Shown: positions 1 through 5,761 of the stretch, in pieces | Layout of the letters: each line of letters opens with the position of its first letter | How positions within the stretch are numbered: position 1 is the first letter of the stretch | Assembly: GCA_955652195.1 (NCBI GenBank) | Contig: CATPBC010000168.1 | Span: forward strand, 1 to 14,385 | Origin: an uncultured Xanthobacteraceae bacterium | Lineage (GTDB): Bacteria; Pseudomonadota; Alphaproteobacteria; Rhizobiales; Xanthobacteraceae | Direction of reading: 5' to 3' | DNA: 14,385 nt | Made by a program: the position numbers and the translations under genes | Notes under the pieces: generated by a model | Database searches by the model: none | What the model saw: only the letters and a program-made list of their open reading frames with translations | What the model was told of the DNA's origin: nothing

Positions 1-5
1 CCGGC

Positions 6-665
6 TTACCAAACCCCAGGCAGCAGGCGCCAACGCACCCGGCGCGCATAGTCGGCGTAGCCGGCTAAGTCCGCCCGAAGCACGCGATCCTCGACAATCA
101 AGCGGTGCAGGATGAACGGCAGGTTGGTGGCGATGACAAAAGTCGCAGCAAGCCATGAGCCGAGGGCGATTCCGCTCGCCAATACGACCAAGACGCCGGC
201 CGCATAGCCTGGGTGCCGGACAAACGCATACGGGCCGGCCGTCACGACATACTGGCCGCGGTCCGACTGGATGCGGACGATCGACGAGAAAAAGCGGTTC
301 ACGTGCATTGCCCAGAACGCCAAAGTATTGGCGGCCACGAAGATGACGAAGCCCGCTACCTGCAGGGAACGCGGAATCGTATCGCTCCAATGAAAGCGGC
401 CGACGTCGAGCCCGGCGACGACCCAGTGCATTGCAAACACTGCGGTGGCAAGCATCACGCCGAGCGGTAACGGCTTGCCGCCTGGCCGCATGCGCTCGTG
501 GAGAAGTTCGGGATCGAGCATCAAGAACGAGACGATGACGATTGCGGCAAGAATTGCCAGGTAGACCCAGAAAACAGCAATCGCGAACGTACCGGCGGAT
601 GCGAACAGCACGGCCCCCGCGCTGATCAAGAATAGCGCCGTCCGCGCTTGAGCTGAGATGGCCAT
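6..665 (-). CDS. Isoprenylcysteine carboxyl methyltransferase-like integral membrane protein
   Basis: The product is 219 aa. It has several hydrophobic segments (about residues 8-30, 33-50, 68-88, 101-120 and 155-185) and a C-terminal block with GPYAFVRHPGY at 144-154, a conserved Glu-Asp at 192-193 and a Tyr-rich tail. That block is the signature of the ICMT/PEMT family of membrane methyltransferases, which bind S-adenosylmethionine next to the membrane. Bacteria generally lack prenylated CAAX proteins, so the substrate is unknown; lipid, isoprenoid or small-molecule methylation are options. The reading frame stays open to 905, but those extra residues lie over mazG, so I start at the ATG whose codon is 663-665. 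No good Shine-Dalgarno is visible there, and a small hairpin sits directly upstream. The family call is firm; the substrate is not known. Confidence 0.8.
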   Translation of the reverse strand: MAISAQARTALFLISAGAVLFASAGTFAIAVFWVYLAILAAIVIVSFLMLDPELLHERMRPGGKPLPLGVMLATAVFAMHWVVAGLDVGRFHWSDTIPRSLQVAGFVIFVAANTLAFWAMHVNRFFSSIVRIQSDRGQYVVTAGPYAFVRHPGYAAGVLVVLASGIALGSWLAATFVIATNLPFILHRLIVEDRVLRADLAGYADYARRVRWRLLPGVW

Positions 666-669
666 TGGG

Positions 670-684
670 ATCGCTCGCAGCGAT
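670..684. other. Short perfect hairpin in the divergent methyltransferase/mazG gap
   Basis: ATCGCT (670-675), a 3-nt loop, then AGCGAT (679-684) form a perfect 6-bp stem. On the plus strand it runs into five consecutive T residues (684-688), which resembles a very small intrinsic terminator. On the minus strand the stem ends 4 nt before the chosen start codon of the methyltransferase, where a ribosome site would lie. It may be chance, since the stem is short. Confidence 0.3.
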
Positions 685-756
685 TTTTCAAGTCTGATAG
701 GGTCCGCAGCTTCGGCGCGACCCCCTGCTCCGACGACTGTATCAGGAATTTCGGCG

Positions 757-1557
757 ATGACACCTTCACGCGACATCGCTCGCCTTCTCGATATCATGGC
801 TGCGCTGCGCCGACCGGAAACCGGCTGCCCCTGGGATTTGGCGCAGAATTTTTCCACGATCGCGCCGTACACATTGGAGGAAGCGTACGAAGTTGCCGAC
901 GCCATTGTGCGCGGTGATCTCGCGGATCTTAAAGAAGAACTCGGCGATCTTTTGTTGCAGGTTGTGTTTCATGCCCGCATGGCCGAAGAACAGGGCGCTT
1001 TCGACTTCGGCGATGTGGTGCAAGCTATAACGGAAAAACTGATCCGCCGGCACCCTCATGTCTTTGCCGATGAAACATCGCAGACGCCCCGTGCCGTCGA
1101 AGGATTGTGGGAGCGGATCAAGGCAGAGGAAAAGGCTTCAAGCAAAACCGCTGGCCAAGAAGGCGCGCTCTCGGGGGTACCGGTCGCACTCCCTGCCCTT
1201 ACACGCGCGCTGAAGCTCCAGGTCAAGGCAAGCAAAGTCGGCTTCGACTGGAAAGATCCGCGCGCTGTCTTGCACAAGATTCGCGAGGAAGCCGACGAGA
1301 TCGAAGCCGAGCTCAATCGAGCGGAAATGGACGAAACCGCGACGGCGGCCGAGGTTGGCGATCTTTTGTTCGCTGTGGTGAACCTCGCGCGACACTTCAG
1401 TGTTGATCCCGAAGCAGCGCTGCGGCAGACGAATCAGAAATTCGAACGACGCTTTGCGTCAATCGAACGTGCGCTCGCCGCGCGTGGCAAAGCTCCGCAA
1501 GATTCCACGCTTGCTGAAATGGATGCGCTTTGGAACAAAGCAAAGGAGGCGGAGTAG
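757..1557 (+). CDS. mazG: Nucleoside triphosphate pyrophosphohydrolase MazG
   Basis: MazG hydrolyses (d)NTPs to the monophosphate and pyrophosphate, cleaning the nucleotide pool and, in E. coli, influencing ppGpp levels. The product is 266 aa, close to the E. coli protein, and has the expected two tandem MazG domains. The first carries the acidic metal motifs EEAYE (41-45) and EELGD (60-64); the second carries EEADE (177-181) and EVGDLLF (199-205). The signature CPWD lies at 24-27. The frame is open upstream to 658, but homologues start near the TPSRDIARL segment, and the ATG at 757 has an AGGAA ribosome site at 744-748, so I use that. It is divergent from the membrane methyltransferase and ends 7 bp before the stop of hflX on the other strand. 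Confidence 0.95.
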   Translation: MTPSRDIARLLDIMAALRRPETGCPWDLAQNFSTIAPYTLEEAYEVADAIVRGDLADLKEELGDLLLQVVFHARMAEEQGAFDFGDVVQAITEKLIRRHPHVFADETSQTPRAVEGLWERIKAEEKASSKTAGQEGALSGVPVALPALTRALKLQVKASKVGFDWKDPRAVLHKIREEADEIEAELNRAEMDETATAAEVGDLLFAVVNLARHFSVDPEAALRQTNQKFERRFASIERALAARGKAPQDSTLAEMDALWNKAKEAE

Positions 1558-1564
1558 GCGCTGA

Positions 1565-2971
1565 TCAATGCCCCCGCGCCAGCGCTGCTGGTGTGAAGAA
1601 CTTTGCCCTTACATTGGCCGCCTTGTCCGGATCAGCCCGCACGGTCATGGCAATGCGGCCGTCTTTGTCGACCGACTTGCTGAGAACTTCGGTATGGCGG
1701 TGCAGCCAGCTTACCCCCGCTCCGTCGGCAGGATCGAGGCAAAGTTCAATCACTTCCCGGCTGGCGGCAAGCCGCGCCTCGATCGCTGCAGCGAGCGCGT
1801 CGAGCCCCTCCCCCGTCGTTGCGGAAGCTAGTGCCGGCCGATTGCTTGAGGAGCGCCGCTCGGCGACATTGGCGAGACGCTCGCGGGCAGCTTGATCGAG
1901 CCGATCGATCTTGTTCCAGACCTCGATCAGTGAACGCTTGTCATTGGCCTCATTACGCGGATCGATGCCGAGCTCGTTTAAGATTTTTTCGACGTCGTGC
2001 AGTTGCGCCTCGGCATCCTCATGCGAAACATCGCGAACGTGCAGGATCACGTCCGCCTCGATCACCTCTTCAAGCGTGGCACGAAAAGCGGCAATCAGCA
2101 TGGTCGGCAGATCGGAGATGAAGCCGACAGTGTCGGAGAGAATGATGCGTGCCCCATGAGGAAGTGCCACAGCGCGCAGCGTCGGGTCGAGCGTGGCGAA
2201 GAGCATGTCGGTTGACAGCACGCTGGCCTGCGTCATGCGATTAAACAGGGTCGATTTGCCGGCATTGGTATAGCCGACCAAGGCGACGATCGGATAAGGG
2301 ACGCGCCGGCGACTTTCGCGATGCAGTGCGCGCGTGCGTTTCACCCCGCCTAACTCGGTTTCAATCTTGGCGAGCCGCTCGTCGATCATACGGCGATCTG
2401 CTTCGAGCTGGGTTTCGCCGGGACCGCCAAGAAAACCGAAGCCGCCGCGCTGACGTTCAAGATGGGTCCACGATCGGACCAGGCGGCTTTTTTGATAGGT
2501 CAGGTGCGCATGTTCGACTTGCAGCGCACCCTCGCGGGTCCGCGCTCGCCGGCCGAAAATTTCCAGGATCAACCCGGTGCGATCGACGACTTTCGCATTC
2601 CAGGCTTTTTCCAGATTGCGCTGCTGTACTGGGGAAAGCGCGCAGTCCATCACGACGATGCCGGCATCAAAACTTTTGACCAGGCCGGAAATCTCTTCGA
2701 CCTTGCCCTTGCCAAGATAGGTCGCTGGCCGCAACGCGTTGAGCATAACGATGCCGGATTGCTCGACCTCGAGGTCGATGGCGCGCGCAAGGCCGATCGC
2801 TTCATCGAGCTTTGCCGCTGGAGGCCGCGCGCCGGCCATGCTGGCCCGGCGCAGGACCGGCTCGATCACAAGAGCACGGCCGGTGACCGGGGCCTCACCG
2901 CGTCTGCCGCCCCCGCGTTGGGCGGACTGAGGCGGCATCAACGGACGCGTGTCGCGGCGGCGCGGCTCCAA
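1565..2971 (-). CDS. hflX: Ribosome-associated GTPase HflX
   Basis: HflX is an Obg-related cytoplasmic GTPase that binds the 50S subunit and, in E. coli, splits stalled ribosomes after stress. The 468-aa product has the HflX N-terminal domain, including GGPGETQLE (182-190), then the G domain: GYTNAGKS (P-loop, 233-240), DTVGFI (G3, 280-285) and NKID (G4, 353-356). The C-terminal region ends in a short basic tail. The start is a TTG at 2969-2971, chosen because the MEPR N-terminus matches my recollection of rhizobial homologues and a GGGGAATAGG stretch lies just upstream; the first ATG would remove 11 residues. It begins 6 nt after the hfq stop, so the two are almost certainly co-transcribed and translationally coupled. 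hfq-hflX linkage is widespread in proteobacteria. Confidence 0.95.
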   Translation of the reverse strand: MEPRRRDTRPLMPPQSAQRGGGRRGEAPVTGRALVIEPVLRRASMAGARPPAAKLDEAIGLARAIDLEVEQSGIVMLNALRPATYLGKGKVEEISGLVKSFDAGIVVMDCALSPVQQRNLEKAWNAKVVDRTGLILEIFGRRARTREGALQVEHAHLTYQKSRLVRSWTHLERQRGGFGFLGGPGETQLEADRRMIDERLAKIETELGGVKRTRALHRESRRRVPYPIVALVGYTNAGKSTLFNRMTQASVLSTDMLFATLDPTLRAVALPHGARIILSDTVGFISDLPTMLIAAFRATLEEVIEADVILHVRDVSHEDAEAQLHDVEKILNELGIDPRNEANDKRSLIEVWNKIDRLDQAARERLANVAERRSSSNRPALASATTGEGLDALAAAIEARLAASREVIELCLDPADGAGVSWLHRHTEVLSKSVDKDGRIAMTVRADPDKAANVRAKFFTPAALARGH

Positions 2972-2977
2972 TCGAAC

Positions 2978-3232
2978 CTATTCCCCGGACGGCGCTTCTT
3001 CGGCGCCCTCGAATAGCTGCACTGGGTGGCCCGGCATGATGGTCGAAATAGCATGCTTATAGACAAGCTGGGAATGGCCGTCGCGACGCAATAGCACGCA
3101 GAAATTATCGAACCAGGTGACGACGCCCTGCAGCTTGACGCCGTTCACCAAAAATATGGTGAGAGGAATTTTGTTTTTACGGACGTGATTGAGGAAAGTG
3201 TCTTGGAGATTTTGTGCGCGGTCGGCTGCCAT
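2978..3232 (-). CDS. hfq: RNA chaperone Hfq
   Basis: Hfq is a hexameric Sm-like protein that pairs small RNAs with mRNAs. The 84-aa product has the N-terminal helix (about 5-18), the Sm1 region with [11 protein letters not shown] (26-36) and WFDNFC (40-45), and the Sm2 motif YKHAIST (58-64). The C-terminal tail is short, as is usual in alphaproteobacteria. The start ATG (3230-3232) gives the family-typical [11 protein letters not shown]-terminus; only a weak GGGG about 9 nt upstream could serve as ribosome site. The frame is open for 35 more codons from a TTG at 3337, see the findings. In Azorhizobium caulinodans the hfq homologue (nrfA) also lies near ntrYX and is needed for nifA expression, so this neighbourhood fits a role in nitrogen control. 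Confidence 0.97.
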   Translation of the reverse strand: MAADRAQNLQDTFLNHVRKNKIPLTIFLVNGVKLQGVVTWFDNFCVLLRRDGHSQLVYKHAISTIMPGHPVQLFEGAEEAPSGE

Positions 3233-3352
3233 GGCCGTTGCCCCGTTCTTTGCGCCGCGGGCCCCTGCCCCACGGACATTTTTGGCCTTTTTTACTAGCT
3301 TTTTGGTTCTGCTTGCGATCCCACAGATCGGGGCCAAACAGGTCCCGGTATG
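3233..3352 (-). promoter_or_regulatory. Putative hfq 5' leader with A-rich tracts
   Basis: If the promoter proposed at 3359-3387 is used, hfq has a leader of about 120 nt. It contains an A-rich stretch on the coding strand (3277-3308) with three runs of 5-6 A separated by short purine/pyrimidine triplets, in an otherwise GC-rich sequence. The distal face of Hfq binds A-R-N triplets, and E. coli Hfq represses its own mRNA through its 5' leader. Autoregulation here is an inference from those facts. Confidence 0.3.
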
Positions 3353-3358
3353 CCTACT

Positions 3359-3387
3359 ATTAGAAGGCCGGGCGCAGAGCGATGCAA
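3359..3387 (-). promoter_or_regulatory. Candidate housekeeping promoter for hfq-hflX
   Basis: On the minus strand TTGCAT (3382-3387) and TCTAAT (3359-3364) are separated by exactly 17 nt. The -10 matches TATAAT at five of six positions; the -35 matches only TTG. It lies in the 177-bp gap between the dat stop and the hfq start, the only sizeable gap from which hfq-hflX could get its own transcript. The call is by eye. Confidence 0.3.
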
Positions 3388-3409
3388 GCTCAACTTCGCG
3401 CCGGTTGGG

Positions 3410-4267
3410 CTATCCCGCCTCGGCGTAAAGGTGATAAGCGCGCCGAAGGGCCGTCGCTACCGGACCCGGCTTGCCGTTACCAATCGTTCGGCCGTCTACC
3501 CGTACTACCGGCAGCACGATCTGGCTCGCGGAGGTGATAAAAGCTTCGCGGGCGCTGTACGCCTCCTCGACCGTGAATGCTCGTTCCTGCACAGCGAGGC
3601 CCTGCGCCTTGATGGCATCGAACAAAACGGTGCGGGTTATGCCGCGTAAGATTGCGTGGTCCGCGTGTCGTGTCACCAGTGTTCCGGCGGGTGTGACAAT
3701 CCAAACGTTCGCCGAAGAGGCCTCGGTCACCGTGCCATCCTCATCGACGAACCAAGCGTCACGCGCGCCGCGCTCGATCGCCGCCTGCCGAGCTAAAACG
3801 TTGGATAGTAGTCCCGTGGTCTTGATGTCGACCCGACCCCAGCGGTTATCCGGCAAGGTGATCACGGCAATGCCCTGTTCGGCCAACGCTTCGTTGCGAG
3901 ACCGGTTTAATGCTCGCGCCGTCACTACTAGGCTCGGCCGTACTTCCCGAGACGGAAAAGCATGATCGCGACGCGCCACGCCCCGGGTAATTTGCAGATA
4001 AACGATGCCGTAGCCGATCCGATTGCGCGCGACCACTTCTTGGAGGATCACTCCGAGCGCGCGCGTGGATATCGGCATGCGGATCTGCAGTTCGCCAAGG
4101 GAGCGCTTGAGTCGTTCAAGGTGGCGCCGCTCGTCAATCAGCCGACCGCTCCTCACCTCGCAAACTTCATAAACCCCGTCGGCAAACTGGTAGCCGCGAT
4201 CCTCGACGTGAACTTTGGCGTCGTGGAACGGCAGATAACGGCCATTGACGTAGGCAATGCGGGACAT
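3410..4267 (-). CDS. dat: D-amino-acid (D-alanine) aminotransferase, PLP fold type IV
   Basis: This cytoplasmic enzyme transfers the amino group of D-amino acids to 2-oxoacids, typically D-alanine plus 2-oxoglutarate giving pyruvate and D-glutamate, linking to peptidoglycan precursors. The 285-aa product has the class IV aminotransferase pattern: an N-terminal YVNGRYLPF and EDRGYQFADGVYE (22-34), the PLP Schiff-base lysine in DIKTTGLLSN (K149), the glutamate of TEASSANVW (E182) that contacts the PLP ring nitrogen, and the ITR phosphate-binding segment (210-212). Branched-chain aminotransferase and aminodeoxychorismate lyase share the fold; the DRGYQF and DIKTT motifs favour D-amino-acid aminotransferase. 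No Shine-Dalgarno is visible: the repeat element at 4268-4364 occupies the leader, ending 1 nt from the ATG. The gene lies between ntrX and hfq on the same strand. Confidence 0.88.
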   Translation of the reverse strand: MSRIAYVNGRYLPFHDAKVHVEDRGYQFADGVYEVCEVRSGRLIDERRHLERLKRSLGELQIRMPISTRALGVILQEVVARNRIGYGIVYLQITRGVARRDHAFPSREVRPSLVVTARALNRSRNEALAEQGIAVITLPDNRWGRVDIKTTGLLSNVLARQAAIERGARDAWFVDEDGTVTEASSANVWIVTPAGTLVTRHADHAILRGITRTVLFDAIKAQGLAVQERAFTVEEAYSAREAFITSASQIVLPVVRVDGRTIGNGKPGPVATALRRAYHLYAEAG

Positions 4268-4364
4268 GGTTTTCAGGTATCGGGTTTCGGGAATCAGGGG
4301 ATCAGGAAAGTACCAGCGGGCTTAGTATTTGATACCTGATTCCTGAAACCCAATTCCTGCCACC
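4268..4364. repeat. Heptamer-built imperfect inverted repeat between ntrX and dat
   Basis: The gap between ntrX and dat is almost entirely one element. Two arms of 25 nt (4274-4298 and 4335-4359) are inverted copies matching at 22 of 25 positions, separated by a 36-nt loop. Read on the minus strand, the ntrX-side arm is five consecutive heptamers of form GGWWTCA (GGTGGCA, GGAATTG, GGTTTCA, GGAATCA and GGTATCA at 4364-4330); the dat-side arm (4304-4268) is the complement, TGAWWCC units with occasional 1-nt slips. A second, shifted pairing also exists: TCAGGTATC (4273-4281) with GATACCTGA (4331-4339). The transcript could form a long hairpin over the dat start. This resembles a dispersed palindromic (REP- or MITE-like) element; copy number is unknown from this window. 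Confidence 0.75.
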
Positions 4365-5735
4365 TCAATCGATCCCCAGCGCTTTCAACTTGCGATGGAG
4401 CGCCGAGCGTTCCATGCCAACGAATTCGGCCGTGCGCGAAATATTGCCGCCGAAGCGATTGATCTGAGCCAATAGATATTCGCGCTCGAAGACTTCGCGC
4501 GCTTCGCGCAGCGCCAGGCTCATCAGGTGTTCGCCGCCATTGCCGTTCGGCATGTTCGGGATCATCGAGCCAACGTCCTGCGGCAGCATCGACGCGGTGA
4601 TGACCGCCTCGGGATCGCCGCCAGCAAGAATCATTAGTCGCTCCACGTTGTTGCGGAGTTGGCGCACATTTCCTGGCCAGTCATGCGACTGCAATACCGC
4701 CAGCGCGTCAGTGCCGACGGTGCGCTTGGGTAAGCCGGTCATCTGCGATATCTGGGCCATGAAATACTCGACGAGCTCAGGAATGTCCTCACGCCGTTCG
4801 GCCAATCCCGGCACGCGAATCGGAACCACCGAGAGCCGGTGATAGAGGTCTTCGCGGAACTTACCTGCGGCAATGTCAGATTCGATATTGCGGCTGGTCG
4901 AGGAGACGATGCGCACGTCCACGGTCACTTTGGTGCTGCCGCCGACACGCTGGAAAGTCTGATCGACCAAGACACGCAAAATCTTGTTCTGCGTTTCGCG
5001 CGGCATATCGGCGATCTCGTCGATAAACAAAGTGCCGCCGTGCGCTTCCTCAAGCGCGCCGACTTTGCGACTCATCGTCCCGTTGCCGCCTTCGATGCCG
5101 AATAATTCGGTCTCCATGTGCTCGGGCGTGATGGCGGCGGCATTGATCACCACGAATGGCGCGGTGGTGCGCGCCGAATGGGCGTGAATAGTTCGCGCGG
5201 CAAGCTCCTTACCGCTGCCGGACGGGCCGACAATAAGAACGCGGCTGTTGGTCGGGGAGACTTTCTCGATGGTCTGGCGCAACTGGTTGACTGCCGGCGA
5301 ATGTCCGACCAGCGTCGCCGCGAGCGGGGCGAATTGCTTGAGCTGCCGCACCTCGCGCTTAAGCCGCGAATTCTCAAGCGCGCGGTCGGCGACGAGCAAC
5401 AGTCGATCGGCTTTGAATGGTTTTTCGATGAAGTCGTAGGCGCCACGCTTGATGGCTGACACCGCTGTCTCGATATTTCCGTGTCCGGAAATCATGACGA
5501 TGGGCAGCTCTGGATGTTGCTGCTTGAGGCTGTCGAGCAGCTGCAGACCATCGAGCCGGCTGCCCTGTAGCCAAATGTCGAGAAAAACGAGATTGGGGCG
5601 GCGCGCAATGACCGCGGTAAGCGCCTCATCGCTGTCGCGCGCCGTGCGCGTGCCATGCCCCTCATCCTGCAAGATGCCCGCGACTAGGTCGCGGATATCT
5701 GCTTCATCGTCAACGATCAGGATATCGGATGCCAT
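4365..5735 (-). CDS. ntrX: Nitrogen regulation response regulator NtrX (AAA+ family, lacks GAFTGA)
   Basis: NtrX is the DNA-binding partner of the kinase NtrY. The 456-aa product has a receiver domain (1-120) with phospho-acceptor D53, preceded by the acidic pair in VDDEAD and followed by K105; an AAA+ domain with Walker A GPSGSGKE (170-177), Walker B FIDE (237-240) and arginine-finger region FREDLYHRL (293-301); and a C-terminal Fis-type helix-turn-helix (about 428-452). Where NtrC-type activators carry GAFTGA after ELFG, this protein reads IEGGNGTMSRKVGAL (214-228), so the sigma-54 contact loop is missing, as I recall for other alphaproteobacterial NtrX. It probably acts on sigma-70-type promoters. 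It starts 26 nt after the ntrY stop with AGGATAGGG upstream; the pair is one operon. Confidence 0.95.
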   Translation of the reverse strand: MASDILIVDDEADIRDLVAGILQDEGHGTRTARDSDEALTAVIARRPNLVFLDIWLQGSRLDGLQLLDSLKQQHPELPIVMISGHGNIETAVSAIKRGAYDFIEKPFKADRLLLVADRALENSRLKREVRQLKQFAPLAATLVGHSPAVNQLRQTIEKVSPTNSRVLIVGPSGSGKELAARTIHAHSARTTAPFVVINAAAITPEHMETELFGIEGGNGTMSRKVGALEEAHGGTLFIDEIADMPRETQNKILRVLVDQTFQRVGGSTKVTVDVRIVSSTSRNIESDIAAGKFREDLYHRLSVVPIRVPGLAERREDIPELVEYFMAQISQMTGLPKRTVGTDALAVLQSHDWPGNVRQLRNNVERLMILAGGDPEAVITASMLPQDVGSMIPNMPNGNGGEHLMSLALREAREVFEREYLLAQINRFGGNISRTAEFVGMERSALHRKLKALGID

Positions 5736-5761
5736 GCTGTAACCGTCGCCCTATCCTGAAA

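Noticed and set aside
2462..3016. 184-codon plus-strand open frame opposite the N-terminal half of hflX.
   Set aside because: HflX on the other strand is unambiguous, and this frame shows no domain.
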